NCBI GenBank assembly: GCA_027037535.1
Contig: JALVZQ010000003.1
Span: 124,001-188,000 of the forward strand
DNA: 64,000 bases
Source: Acidilobaceae archaeon
Lineage (GTDB): Archaea; Thermoproteota; Thermoprotei_A; Sulfolobales; Acidilobaceae
Direction of reading: 5' to 3'
This document shows positions 7,564-17,003 of the stretch, piece after piece; within the stretch, counting starts at the first letter, position 1, and each line of letters begins with the position of its first letter. A program made the translations under genes and the position numbers. The notes under the pieces are model-generated. The model had not been told where the DNA came from. It did no database searches and saw nothing but the letters and a program-made list of their open reading frames with translations.

Positions 7564-9237
7564 ATGAAGAGAATCACAGCAGATGACCTTGAGAATATCC
7601 TACACGGGCTTGATAAATCTTCTTACAAACAATACCGTGCACTCGAGAAATATACCTGGCACAGGGAGAAAGTAACCTATAAGTTCCTGAAGATTCAAGG
7701 AGACCCATTCGCTCCCCCCAGCATCCTGGAAGCTAAAGGAGTACTTCCGCGTGACAACTTAGAAGAGTGTAAAGGAGCAGAAACCGCTCTTGCAGATAAA
7801 TTATCGAGGATCTTAGTTGATGAGAGTTCTCGGACACGATATATAAAGATGGGAGAAGGCAATAGTGGACGCGTATTGTTCTACAAGCCTGGCCCAGTAA
7901 TGATACCGCGTGCCTCGACACGGGTAATCTATAGTAGGGATGGGACCAGGTACAGGATCCTCATTAGACTAGGATTACCGTCACGGAGGAGAAGAATACT
8001 TGCAGATGAGGCGGCGAGACTACTCTTAGAAAAGGTTCCTGCAATAATCGAGAATGGTACAAAGAGGATCTTGAGGAGTGAAAAGGAGACTTTGGAATGG
8101 TGCCGGCTATACAGGGATCAGGAACTCATACGAGGCATGCTAGAGGAGAAGGGGCTTGTATCATTCATAGCGGATGGAAGCATACTTCCTCGGAGATGCG
8201 GAGGCTGTAGCGAGCCCCTCGAAGATGCGGTACCCTTCGAGTCTCCTCCCAGTCTACGCGTAGAAATAGAGACGGAATACCATGGTACAATAACTGGGAT
8301 GGGTATACGTCGGGGGCTAACAGTTATTGCTGGCCCCGCTTTTCACGGCAAGACCACGCTCCTCGAAGCGATACGATCAGGTGTATGGAACCATATCCCA
8401 GGTGATGGGAGAGAACTCGTAGTCACCGGGCGGGACGCGGTCTATGTTAAGAGCGAGAATGGGAGAAGAGTATCATGCGTGGACTTGAGGAACTGGCTCC
8501 GTGGACTGCCTGGTGGAAGAAGCATAGACTGCTTCACGACCAGCGACGCGAGCGGTGCAACCAGCGCCGCGGCATCTATAGAGGAATACGTGTCTATGGG
8601 CAGCCGCCTTATCCTGGTCGATGAGGATGAGATAGCAACTAACCTCCTCCATAGAGATAAGTGGACCGAGGACTATACCGGGAAGAAGACTCTTGTGACG
8701 TTGACAGAGATGGCTGGATCAATGAAGGAGAATGGCATAAGTCTAGTAGTAGTAGCGAGTGGAACATTGCCGTTGCTCGCCGCAGCAGACACCATAATAG
8801 TGATGGACGAGTATAGGCCGAGGGACGCCTCCAAGTACAGGGAAGAAGCCAAGAGACTAGTAGAGGTCGCAGGCCTGTACTCAATGGAGGAATACAGGCG
8901 GCCACGGCCCAGATCATACCGTCTAGTGAGGAGGCCTAGGAAGTGGAAGGTCACAGGTCTCCTATACCAGGACCGGGAGAGGAATCTGGCTAGGCTAGAT
9001 GCATTTAGCTACTTGGAGGATCCAGGCCAGTTATATAGCGCAGTCAAGCTGGCTTATAGTATCCTAGATAGTCGCCCGAGACGCTTATCATCGAGGGACG
9101 CAGAGGAGAGGGTTATCCGGGTCCTCGATCGGTCAGGGGACCCCGACCTCGTCTATGTTAGGGGTTTCGAGGTTCTCGGTGCCGCGGAGCGACTCCCGGG
9201 ATTCGAGTCCCGGAACAGAGTGAGCCGCTCCCAATAG
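7564..9237 (+). CDS. ABC-class ATPase of the COG3044 type
   Basis: The 557-residue protein matches the pattern of predicted ABC-class ATPases (COG3044 family). It has a long N-terminal domain beginning ITADDLENILHGLDKSSYKQYRALE, typical for the family. A Walker A appears as GPAFHGKTTLLEAI near residue 256, then a Walker B region RLILVDEDEIATNLLHRD. There is no membrane segment, so it is not a transporter subunit. The biochemical role of the family is not established as far as I know. It sits 73 bases upstream of top6B on the same strand; a functional link is only positional. ATG 7564 follows AAGGTGTG. Confidence 0.85.
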   Translation: MKRITADDLENILHGLDKSSYKQYRALEKYTWHREKVTYKFLKIQGDPFAPPSILEAKGVLPRDNLEECKGAETALADKLSRILVDESSRTRYIKMGEGNSGRVLFYKPGPVMIPRASTRVIYSRDGTRYRILIRLGLPSRRRRILADEAARLLLEKVPAIIENGTKRILRSEKETLEWCRLYRDQELIRGMLEEKGLVSFIADGSILPRRCGGCSEPLEDAVPFESPPSLRVEIETEYHGTITGMGIRRGLTVIAGPAFHGKTTLLEAIRSGVWNHIPGDGRELVVTGRDAVYVKSENGRRVSCVDLRNWLRGLPGGRSIDCFTTSDASGATSAAASIEEYVSMGSRLILVDEDEIATNLLHRDKWTEDYTGKKTLVTLTEMAGSMKENGISLVVVASGTLPLLAAADTIIVMDEYRPRDASKYREEAKRLVEVAGLYSMEEYRRPRPRSYRLVRRPRKWKVTGLLYQDRERNLARLDAFSYLEDPGQLYSAVKLAYSILDSRPRRLSSRDAEERVIRVLDRSGDPDLVYVRGFEVLGAAERLPGFESRNRVSRSQ

Positions 9238-9280
9238 CTATTATTCCTAGTATCATTGTAGAGGGCTTCCTAACGCCCAT

Positions 9281-9290
9281 CTATATTATA
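9281..9290 (+). promoter_or_regulatory. TATA box of leaderless top6B promoter
   Basis: CTATATTATA lies with its centre about 26 bases before GTG 9311, and no Shine-Dalgarno sequence precedes that GTG. This is the spacing expected for a leaderless archaeal transcript and is the reason for choosing the 9311 start. Confidence 0.5.
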
Positions 9291-9310
9291 GGCGTAGCGG
9301 GACAAAAAAG

Positions 9311-11041
9311 GTGTGGGGGCATAGGGATTTGCCTAGAAGACACAGAGAAACGGCAACGGCAAAAGCAGTGGTCGCCGAGGCTCAGCAACGAGGCCGACGG
9401 CAACGAAGCAAGGAGACCTATCGTGAGATAAGCGTAGCCGAGTTCTTCGCAAAGAACCGTGAGCTAGCAGGATTCTCTAACCCCACCAGGGCACTCTATC
9501 AGACGGTGCGAGAACTAGTAGAAAACGCGCTCGACGCAACCGACACCCACAGCATACTCCCAGTCATCTCTATCCGTATAGCCTATGACGATGAGCTCGA
9601 GGCAAAATACGGTAATCCTAGGAAATGGTTCAGGATAACAGTCGAGGACAACGGTATAGGGGTACCTCCAACAGTCATAGCGAACGCGTTCGGCCGGGTA
9701 CTCTTCTCGAGCAAATACGTGATACGGCAGACCCGTGGAATGTATGGTCTAGGAGTAAAAGCAGCCGTACTATACGGCCAGATGACGGCGGGTAGGCCTG
9801 TTGAAGTAGTCTCCAGCATGCAGGAAAGCGACTATGTATACCTCCGCAGACTCTATATAGACGTCTCCAAGAATGAGCCCAAGATAGTTGAGAAGGGTCA
9901 GTGGAGGAAGAAGGGCCGATGGCACGGTACAAGGGTCACCATTACGCTTGAAGGAGACTGGCCCCGCGCCCGGTCGCGTATAATCGAGTACATTAAGAGG
10001 ACAGCCGTCATAGCTCCCTATGCTGAGATATACTTTGAGACTCCCGACGGCGAGATCTACGTCTTTCCAAGGCTCACGAGCAAGATGCCTGCCCCGCCCA
10101 AAGAGGCAAAGCCCCATCCTCACGGAATAGACCTTGACCAGATGAAGATGCTGATCAAGCGGAGCAATGCCAGAACACTCCTCCAACTGTTATCCAACGA
10201 GCTCCAAAGCGTAGGTACGATAATGGCCCGGAAATTCCTCGAGGAAATAGGACTAGACCCTAATATGAACCCCAAGAAGCTCGATAACGACTCGCTCGTC
10301 AAGCTAGTGGATTCTATGAAGAGCTATAGGTTCAGGGCTCCGAAAAGCGATCACCTCAGCCCTATAGGTGAAGAGCTAATCAAGATTGGTCTAAAAAGAA
10401 TGTTTAAGCCCGAATGGGTAGATGCCTTGACAAGGCCTCCGAGGGCCTACCAGGGCCATAGCTTCATAGTAGAGGTAGGGATCGCTTATGGGGGCGGGAT
10501 AGAGGCGCGTAACGAGCCCCTCTTATTGCGTTATGCCAACAAGATACCCCTCCTCTACGAGGAGCGCGAAGACGTAACCTACAAGGTTGTAAGCGGTATA
10601 AACTGGAAGATCTACAGGGTCGATTTCCCTGCTCCACTCGTAGTCCTAGTACACATTGCCAGCACGAAGATCCCCTACAAGGGAGTAGGAAAAGAAAGCA
10701 TAAGCGAGGTACCCGAGATAGAGTCCGAGATAAGGATCGCTGTACAGCACGTCGCGAGAAAGCTCAGAGTATACCTTGGGAAGAAAGCGCGGGAAGCCGA
10801 GGCCCGTAGGAAGATAATCACGATATCAAAATATATACCGGAGATCGCTAGGAGCCTAGCAATCCTAAGTAAGCCGCCGACGAAATGGAACCAGCCAAGC
10901 GAGAAGGATGAGAAAATACTAGTCGACGCCCTTATAAGACTAGTATCGAGGAACGTCGAGGTACCAAAGGTACCTGGCCTAGAACAGAGTGACCCGGAGA
11001 AGATAGTGAGGAGCGTCATAGAGAACATCAAGCTAGAGTAA
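9311..11041 (+). CDS. top6B: DNA topoisomerase VI subunit B
   Basis: The 576-residue protein is the ATPase subunit of the type IIB topoisomerase. GHKL motifs are clear: [13 protein letters not shown] (N box), [10 protein letters not shown] (G1) and [15 protein letters not shown] (G2). A central H2TH-like region and the transducer domain with the [11 protein letters not shown] stretch follow. Subunit B dimerises on ATP and drives DNA strand passage by the A subunit. The start is GTG 9311, behind a TATA box at leaderless spacing. The first ~35 residues are a basic extension, and a later GTG (9368) is possible. The stop is 23 bases before top6A, consistent with an operon. Confidence 0.97.
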   Translation: MWGHRDLPRRHRETATAKAVVAEAQQRGRRQRSKETYREISVAEFFAKNRELAGFSNPTRALYQTVRELVENALDATDTHSILPVISIRIAYDDELEAKYGNPRKWFRITVEDNGIGVPPTVIANAFGRVLFSSKYVIRQTRGMYGLGVKAAVLYGQMTAGRPVEVVSSMQESDYVYLRRLYIDVSKNEPKIVEKGQWRKKGRWHGTRVTITLEGDWPRARSRIIEYIKRTAVIAPYAEIYFETPDGEIYVFPRLTSKMPAPPKEAKPHPHGIDLDQMKMLIKRSNARTLLQLLSNELQSVGTIMARKFLEEIGLDPNMNPKKLDNDSLVKLVDSMKSYRFRAPKSDHLSPIGEELIKIGLKRMFKPEWVDALTRPPRAYQGHSFIVEVGIAYGGGIEARNEPLLLRYANKIPLLYEEREDVTYKVVSGINWKIYRVDFPAPLVVLVHIASTKIPYKGVGKESISEVPEIESEIRIAVQHVARKLRVYLGKKAREAEARRKIITISKYIPEIARSLAILSKPPTKWNQPSEKDEKILVDALIRLVSRNVEVPKVPGLEQSDPEKIVRSVIENIKLE

Positions 11042-11064
11042 GAGCAGACGAGTGGTGAGGAGGG

Positions 11065-12225
11065 ATGGCGGCGCCAGTAGACAAGGTAGACCTCCAGGCC
11101 CGCAAGAGAGCGGCTAAGATAATACACGAGAAGTTCAAAGGAGTATTAAAAGACGTCCTCAGCGGGAAACCTCCGAGGCTAATCATACCTAAGAGGACCC
11201 TCGCGAACACACGGTTCGATCCAGAGAAAGGAATACTCGTCATGGGAGAAGACGTCATAGAGCGAGAGCTCCTCAACATGGGAGAAGCCAGGCGATTCAT
11301 GCAGACCCTCCTAATGGCCAGCATAATCTACCAGGCACTCATAGAGAACGAGTATCCTACGATAAGAGACCTCTACTACAGGGGCAAGCACACCATAGTA
11401 TACAGGGATCTCAGGGGCAGGCTACGCGAGGAGAACACCTGGGACGAGCAGAGCGAGAGCGACGCAGTAATAAGAGACGTCGAGGTCTTCACAGGCCTAC
11501 TAAGAGAAGACATGCTCATCCTCTCCAAGGAGAAGGGCAAAGTAGTAGGCAGAATGAAGATAAGGAGCGGCGGCGACGTCATCGATCTAAGCAAGATGGG
11601 CCACGGAGCCTACGCGATAGAGTCGACCCCCGACCTAATAGAGTTCCTCGAGGTCGACGCAGAGTTCGTACTAGTAGTAGAGAAAGACGCCGTATTCCAA
11701 CAGCTCCACAGAGCCAAGTTCTGGGACAAGTACAAGGCAATCCTCGTAACAGGAGCAGGCCAGCCAGACAGGGCCACAAGGAGATTCGTAAGAAGACTAA
11801 ACGAGGAGCTAGGACTCCCCATCTATATATTGACGGACAGCGACCCCTACGGATGGTACATCTACAGCGTGTTCAAAGTAGGAAGCATACAGCTCAGCTA
11901 CGAGAGCGAGCGCCTCGCCACGCCAAAGGCAAGGTTCCTAGGAGTAAGCATGACAGACATATTCGGCTACAGGAGCAAGAAACCCTACCTCAGCGAGAGG
12001 GAGAGACGAAACTTCATAATCAAGGCCAAAGACGTCGACATAAGACGAGCAAGAGAACTCATGAAGTACAGCTGGTTCCAGACCCCCAAGTGGCGCCGCG
12101 AGCTAAGAATATTCCTACAGAGAAAAGCCAAGCTCGAGATAGAGGCCCTCGCAAGCAAAGGACTCCGCTTCCTCGCCGAAAAATACATCCCCGAAAAGAT
12201 AGAGACAGGAGACTGGACAGAGTAA
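11065..12225 (+). CDS. top6A: DNA topoisomerase VI subunit A (Spo11-like)
   Basis: The 386-residue protein is the DNA-cleaving subunit. The catalytic tyrosine region TIRDLYYRGKH lies at residues ~99-109, inside the CAP-like winged-helix domain. The Toprim domain follows with the acidic VVEKDAVF and TDSDPYGWY motifs that bind magnesium. Length is normal for the family. GGTGAGGAGGG precedes the ATG. The coding strand is unusually rich in A and C with few T, a skew shared with several other genes here. It works with Top6B to relax or decatenate DNA. Confidence 0.97.
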   Translation: MAAPVDKVDLQARKRAAKIIHEKFKGVLKDVLSGKPPRLIIPKRTLANTRFDPEKGILVMGEDVIERELLNMGEARRFMQTLLMASIIYQALIENEYPTIRDLYYRGKHTIVYRDLRGRLREENTWDEQSESDAVIRDVEVFTGLLREDMLILSKEKGKVVGRMKIRSGGDVIDLSKMGHGAYAIESTPDLIEFLEVDAEFVLVVEKDAVFQQLHRAKFWDKYKAILVTGAGQPDRATRRFVRRLNEELGLPIYILTDSDPYGWYIYSVFKVGSIQLSYESERLATPKARFLGVSMTDIFGYRSKKPYLSERERRNFIIKAKDVDIRRARELMKYSWFQTPKWRRELRIFLQRKAKLEIEALASKGLRFLAEKYIPEKIETGDWTE

Positions 12226-12371
12226 ATGTAAAATCCAATTATTACTATACCATTCCTCAATACTCATAATTGGGTCTTTCAAAGATTCCGGCGAGAAAAC
12301 AGTATCCAGCATATAGGATTTACTAGACTATATCAGTTCTCGACGATAACAATAATTAAATAGGGTAAGAA

Positions 12372-12860
12372 TTGTATTCCCCCTATTATGCTAGAAAAGC
12401 GATATCGCCGATTGTAGCAGAAGTGATAATAGTAGCCGTAGCCATAGCCATAAGCATTGCGGTGGCAGGCTGGCTAATGGGAGTATGGAGCACTAGCACT
12501 AGCCGAGAACTATACTTCCCCGCACACTTAATGCTCAACTCTCCCAGCGACGAGCCGTATTATCCTGTCCCCGGCTACTTCAAGCTAGAAGCCTACAGCA
12601 CAAGCACCACAGGGAACCAGTACCAGGTATGCGTAAAGGTAACAGCACTGAAACCACTTGAGAGAGTAGATATAACCGCCACGATAAAAGCCAATGACGG
12701 TCAGCCACCAGATTATGTGGGAGCACAGTATGCTGAGATAACATGGACCGACACAAACCTAGACACGGGATGGTATACTATGAGGTGCTGGTCACCCGTA
12801 CAGCAAGACGAATACCCCATAACGATACAACTACACATCTACGCATGGGAAGCAAAGTAG
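12372..12860 (+). CDS. Type IV pilin/archaellin-like protein with class III signal
   Basis: The 162-residue protein begins with a short basic N-terminus followed by RKAISPIVAEVIIVAVAIA, the classic archaeal pilin-type (class III) signal with the hydrophobic helix directly after the likely cleavage site. The remainder is a beta-rich, secreted domain with two cysteines (VCVKV, MRCWSP). Such proteins are processed by a prepilin peptidase; an A24-type peptidase gene lies at 50681 in this window. It starts with TTG 12372 behind AGGGTAAG. No pilus ATPase or membrane platform gene adjoins it, so it may be an orphan pilin or an anchored surface protein. Confidence 0.75.
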   Translation: MYSPYYARKAISPIVAEVIIVAVAIAISIAVAGWLMGVWSTSTSRELYFPAHLMLNSPSDEPYYPVPGYFKLEAYSTSTTGNQYQVCVKVTALKPLERVDITATIKANDGQPPDYVGAQYAEITWTDTNLDTGWYTMRCWSPVQQDEYPITIQLHIYAWEAK

Positions 12861-12937
12861 GCTATGTTCAGGGTTCTAATCTAATTTGTGAGTAGCTATA
12901 TCACTACTATTTACCATGCCAAAAATAATATTCTTGT

Positions 12938-13837
12938 ATGGTGTTGGTTTTGCGCTGTGTACTGGTAGGAGGAATAGGTTACCTAGGGGTCAATTTACTG
13001 AAGCATGCAAGAGAGTATGGTGTCGAGACTGTTGTTGTCTCCAGGGTTAGAAGTGCTGAGAGGAGACCGTGGCTCTATGATATTGTCAGGGATCTGGCTG
13101 GGAACATTATATTTGTGAAGGATCATATCACATGGGATTCTGTAGCGGAGGCCAATGGGGACTGCGTGGTTCACCTAACAGGGAAGCCCAGGGGCCCTAG
13201 GCAATTACAGTACGAGGCGCATGTAAGACTCGCGGAGGAATCTATGAAAGGGGCCAGAGAGAATGGGGCCTTCTTCATATATATTAGTAGTATCGCTGTG
13301 ACGGCGGACGCGTCTAGGGCTCCTTATTGGTCACGCGTCGTAGAGGAGGAGCCGCATCTCTCGGGAGACCACAATAGTGTGGTTTGGCAGACGTATCATA
13401 GTGAGACAAAGGCTCTCGGAGAAGAGAAAGTGGCGGGATACAAGTACAACTGGCTTACCCTACGGCCAGGCCTAATAGTCGGCGACTATGCTTACCACAT
13501 GGAGTGGAAGCTCCTCAGAGCCGTGTCAAGACTCAGGATCTACCCATATACAAGGGCACCGGTGTCCCCAATGGGGATCCTATCAAGGCTCATATATGGG
13601 TTAGAGCAGCACGGGCTCAAGGATACTTGGATAAATGCTGTCGAGCCAGGCAAAACCCTCAGGGACTATATGGAGAAGATATGCGGATCCAATTGTAGAC
13701 CTATAGATACTACGACCCTTATGGGTATTGGGTCACTGATGCCGAGGACGAGTAAGCTAAGGCTTGCTTGGTCCATACTAAGGAAAAACTACACGTACGA
13801 TACCAAGTACAGGGATGCATTCATCGAGGAACCCTAG
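12938..13837 (+). CDS. NAD(P)-binding extended SDR protein, probably catalytically altered
   Basis: The 299-residue protein has the Rossmann dinucleotide motif GGIGYLG near the N-terminus and the general layout of NDUFA9/epimerase-like SDRs (FIYISSIAV, then the active helix, then LRPGLIVGD). In the active-site helix the sequence reads TYHSETKALGE. If the lysine is aligned with the usual YxxxK, the tyrosine position is a histidine and the tyrosine sits one residue earlier. It may be non-catalytic or use shifted residues. The first codons (ATG GTG TTG GTT TTG) leave the exact start open. Substrate unknown; neighbours give no hint. Confidence 0.75.
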   Translation: MVLVLRCVLVGGIGYLGVNLLKHAREYGVETVVVSRVRSAERRPWLYDIVRDLAGNIIFVKDHITWDSVAEANGDCVVHLTGKPRGPRQLQYEAHVRLAEESMKGARENGAFFIYISSIAVTADASRAPYWSRVVEEEPHLSGDHNSVVWQTYHSETKALGEEKVAGYKYNWLTLRPGLIVGDYAYHMEWKLLRAVSRLRIYPYTRAPVSPMGILSRLIYGLEQHGLKDTWINAVEPGKTLRDYMEKICGSNCRPIDTTTLMGIGSLMPRTSKLRLAWSILRKNYTYDTKYRDAFIEEP

Positions 13838-13976
13838 CCTAGGGAACACGTTTATTGGACTAGCCAGCTATACACGGGAAACCCAGCATTTGATAACAAG
13901 TAAGGGAAAATATATCACTATAAAACTACAATTATCTTAACCAGACTGGTTCCAACAGTATTGTCTAAAATACTCG

Positions 13977-15251
13977 GTGTCTGGGGTTTACGAGTTGTCG
14001 GAAAAGCTCCCGGAGCCCGGTTTTCGCCCTGTATGGGACGCGGTCGCGTGCCAGTATAGGGATACTAGTCCTCCCGGGACTCCGTGGCTCACATATTTTC
14101 TCATCATCGTTAATGTATTGTTGTTCCTTCCAATGATGATTGTTAGCTGGAATCTCCTGGTCGGCGGTAGCGGGGCTCTAATGGCCACCTTTGACCTGTT
14201 GAAAACGCTTCCAAAGACGGCGTGTGTCGCTAACCTCGGGTGTCTGGGAGAGTTATTGTTCGCATTGTTTATCCACATAGGATTCCCGCATCTCTTGGGG
14301 AACATATTGTTCCTCTACCTGGTCGGTGACAATATAGAGCTCACGTTGGGAAGGCTCAGGTTCCTAGCCTTATACTTTGCATCGGGCATAGTAGGCGGCT
14401 TGGTCCAGGCCACTATATCCCTGGGGATTGATGGGCCAGCGGCCCCCTTCATGATTGCGGGGGCCTCGGCGGCGATAAGCGGGCTTATAGGAAGCTATCT
14501 AGTCCTCTACCCTGGCTCCACAATGTGTGCCTGTTTTGGGAGGGGACTGCTATACTATTGTGTCCCTGTAAGGGCCTCGATACTCCTAGTCTCATGGATA
14601 GGTCTCCAGTTTGTCTATATGCTCATAGCGTCGTCTATCGCCGTGTACGCTCATCTAGCAGGATTATTCACAGGTATGGCCCTCACAGGAGTCCTAGCAG
14701 ACCCCAGAACCGTGGAGAGGACCAGGAACCTGGTTAGAAGAGGCATTATTAGGGGTCATCCCGCAAGCTACTACGAGCTAATAGTCCCCTCGCTCAGCAA
14801 GATATGTAAGATTGTGATTGTCGCCGCGGCTATTGTATTGGCGGCGTTGTCGGGCTATGCGTATCCGGGTCTCAGCGAGATGGACGGCAAATACTATATA
14901 ATATACGTGGAGTACACCTACACCAGTACCAGGACCAACTATTATAGTGTCATCCTCTCCTTTAATGGAATCACAAGGATCTGGGCCGAGATAAACGATA
15001 CCGCTCCAAACCAAGTACTAGAAAATTTCCCGCGAAGCATCGAGATATACTACAAGGAGTACACCGGTCAGACCATATACGAGGCCCCCATATACTATGT
15101 AAAGCTCGACCATGTAAGAGAGGCAGGACTCCTAAGCCTACTCATAGTAGTAGCATCCATAATATTCTCCTTCAGAGCCCTAAGCATGCCGGAGAGATAC
15201 GAGATAACCTACATCCCAGAACTAGCAGAGAACAACACAACGAAACGGTAG
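13977..15251 (+). CDS. Rhomboid-family intramembrane serine protease
   Basis: The 424-residue membrane protein has the rhomboid signature. A helix carries HLLGN (His105, Asn109), then GASAAISG with the nucleophile serine at residue 164, and the catalytic HLAGLFTGM histidine at residue 226. These make the Ser-His dyad. Seven or so hydrophobic segments are visible, including two outside the core, and a C-terminal extracytoplasmic beta-rich insert (~290-370) precedes a final transmembrane helix. It starts with GTG 13977. TATA-like AAATATATCACTATAAAA lies about 50-70 bases upstream. Substrates unknown. The stop lies 7 bases before the next gene, suggesting cotranscription. Confidence 0.92.
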   Translation: MSGVYELSEKLPEPGFRPVWDAVACQYRDTSPPGTPWLTYFLIIVNVLLFLPMMIVSWNLLVGGSGALMATFDLLKTLPKTACVANLGCLGELLFALFIHIGFPHLLGNILFLYLVGDNIELTLGRLRFLALYFASGIVGGLVQATISLGIDGPAAPFMIAGASAAISGLIGSYLVLYPGSTMCACFGRGLLYYCVPVRASILLVSWIGLQFVYMLIASSIAVYAHLAGLFTGMALTGVLADPRTVERTRNLVRRGIIRGHPASYYELIVPSLSKICKIVIVAAAIVLAALSGYAYPGLSEMDGKYYIIYVEYTYTSTRTNYYSVILSFNGITRIWAEINDTAPNQVLENFPRSIEIYYKEYTGQTIYEAPIYYVKLDHVREAGLLSLLIVVASIIFSFRALSMPERYEITYIPELAENNTTKR

Positions 15252-15258
15252 AGTAGGA

Positions 15259-16176
15259 ATGGACCCGGTAATCCAGCAATGGATAAATACTCTAACCCAT
15301 GGAGACACGCCAATACATCTATGGCCAATACACGTCTCTCCAACTAAAAAGATACTATCCCTAGAACAAGACAGTCGAGAAACACTACTCGTATACTCCA
15401 AGGACAACGCATACGACCGATACAAGACATATTCGTCCTGTACCAGGCTAGTTCCACGACCCTACACAATACTACTAAACAAAGAAACATTCCTACTCGA
15501 GAAAATCCCAGGCAGGCTCATAGGAGACCAGGTCTACGAAAAACTCCACCAAGACGACCAACACGGACTAACAAGACTAATAGCTAAGACAGCCCGATAC
15601 ACGGCGCTCCTACACAACGACCTAAAACACTGCCCCCACCTACCTAGACCAGCCTCATGGAGAGAAGTCCTAGAAGAAAGATGCAGCCTCGCCCTAGAAC
15701 ACGCAAATAGTGAAACAAGAGAAAAAATAACCAGGATATGCGATACGCTCCTCCAAGCAGACGCGGCCACTACTACTCCCAACTACACGGGGCACGGAGA
15801 CCTCCACCTCTACCAAATAATCGACAACGGAAAATGCCTATACTTCCTGGACCCAGGCGGAGAACCAGACACCAAGAAGAAGCCAGGACCAGAATATGAT
15901 CTGGCAGCACTAATACGAAGCATAGAATACGTGTATGAGACAATAAGCCAGCTCCACAGGCCCCGGATCCCATTACGCCATGGTATCCAAACTCTGCTCG
16001 CGTTATACACGGAAATCCAAAGATATAACCTCAGTAGTCTAGCGATAGGATACATTGCCCGGCTACTATACGAGTACTACTACGAGAAACACTATGAAAC
16101 AGGCCTAGAATGGATACCTGAAAAACACCTATATTATGTTGCCCGAGACCAGCATCTATGGCTAGGCTTCTATTGA
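15259..16176 (+). CDS. APH/maltokinase-like phosphotransferase
   Basis: The 305-residue protein has the protein-kinase-like fold of aminoglycoside/choline/maltokinase phosphotransferases. The catalytic loop is GHGDLHLYQI, followed by the metal-binding FLDPGGEPD; an upstream strand ends in LLEKIPG. Residue count fits a minimal kinase. The substrate (sugar, amino alcohol or other small molecule) cannot be told from sequence. It starts with ATG 7 bases after the rhomboid stop. Its 3' end overlaps the convergent cas6 gene by 15 bases, so it borders the CRISPR locus but is probably unrelated to it. The coding strand is strongly A/C-rich. Confidence 0.8.
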   Translation: MDPVIQQWINTLTHGDTPIHLWPIHVSPTKKILSLEQDSRETLLVYSKDNAYDRYKTYSSCTRLVPRPYTILLNKETFLLEKIPGRLIGDQVYEKLHQDDQHGLTRLIAKTARYTALLHNDLKHCPHLPRPASWREVLEERCSLALEHANSETREKITRICDTLLQADAATTTPNYTGHGDLHLYQIIDNGKCLYFLDPGGEPDTKKKPGPEYDLAALIRSIEYVYETISQLHRPRIPLRHGIQTLLALYTEIQRYNLSSLAIGYIARLLYEYYYEKHYETGLEWIPEKHLYYVARDQHLWLGFY

Positions 16177-16977
16177 GACATCGACCTGTCCGAATCCATT
16201 CAACCTGCTTTTACCTGTTCCAGAGTAAAGGAGCATCCTAGAAGCTATGCCTAGGATCTCCATTATCTTGGTCGGCGCATTGTGCCCTACTACGATCCTC
16301 GCCCAGCCAGTTATGCTCCACGAGTTCGTCTTCTTCTTATCGAACATAACGGTAACGGGTCTCCAGGCTCCGTCAATGATCCCTGTATAGTAGTCTATGT
16401 TCTTTGCAATCTCCACGTATTCTGTCCTGTTTGTAAAGAGATACTGGAGAGGCGGTTTCAATATACGGGACACTGTTGGGACTGAGAGGTAAACGCTTCT
16501 CCCCCAGAACGGCCTGTACGCGTATTGGGCCGGTGTACGGAGCCTTATGAGTACTTGTCCTACTGGCTGATCGGTGGCACGCTCTACGATTATCTCTTCT
16601 ATCCTTACGCTCCCGAGTTTGCTTCTCTTCATGCATTCTATGAGTTGGAAAGCCTTGTGTTTTGCCTGGTCTCCGACCCATCCAATGTATGCGGTGTAGT
16701 CTCCGTAGAGCTCGTATCTTGGAGGAGTCATCCTTGTCGTCTGCCATCCCTTTACGTAGGGGAATAGATACTTGCCGTTTGAGTCTATTAGTGGCGATAT
16801 TGAGAGTAGGCCTGAGCCCGGGGGGAGCGTTCTAGGAGTATCTGGGCATGTCTCCGCGATCATGGTTTTTATCAGTTTATACGAGGCGCCTTGGATTACG
16901 AAGGGATGTTCCAGTATTATCCTTATCTTTATCCTTCCCTGAATTATTTCTCTTATTTTATCTTCTCCCCCGCTCAT
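16162..16977 (-). CDS. cas6: CRISPR RNA endonuclease Cas6
   Basis: The product from ATG 16977 is 271 residues. It shows the RAMP/Cas6 layout: an N-terminal ferredoxin-like strand (IKIRIILEHPFVIQGASYKLI) and a glycine-rich C-terminal loop SGTGKSRLNGFGQVDV that matches the Cas6 C-terminal domain. Cas6 cuts pre-crRNA inside each repeat, leaving an 8-nt 5' handle (here expected ATAGAAAG). The track ORF extends 47 codons further upstream, but that extension overlaps the CARF gene and reads like shadow sequence. MSGGEDKIRE is the better start. It is the last gene of the minus-strand cas operon. Confidence 0.8.
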   Translation of the reverse strand: MSGGEDKIREIIQGRIKIRIILEHPFVIQGASYKLIKTMIAETCPDTPRTLPPGSGLLSISPLIDSNGKYLFPYVKGWQTTRMTPPRYELYGDYTAYIGWVGDQAKHKAFQLIECMKRSKLGSVRIEEIIVERATDQPVGQVLIRLRTPAQYAYRPFWGRSVYLSVPTVSRILKPPLQYLFTNRTEYVEIAKNIDYYTGIIDGAWRPVTVMFDKKKTNSWSITGWARIVVGHNAPTKIMEILGIASRMLLYSGTGKSRLNGFGQVDVSIEA

Positions 16978-17003
16978 TGATACGCGTGTTATCTGGCTTG
17001 AGA

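Noticed and set aside
9186-9210. tRNA T-arm-like CGGGATTCGAGTCCCG
   Set aside because: The loop has the wrong length for a T-arm with a perfect stem, no acceptor, D or anticodon arms are nearby, and it lies in a coding sequence.
11853-12269. Plus-strand ORF in another frame of top6A
   Set aside because: R/H/Q/K-rich shadow caused by the A/C-skewed composition of top6A.
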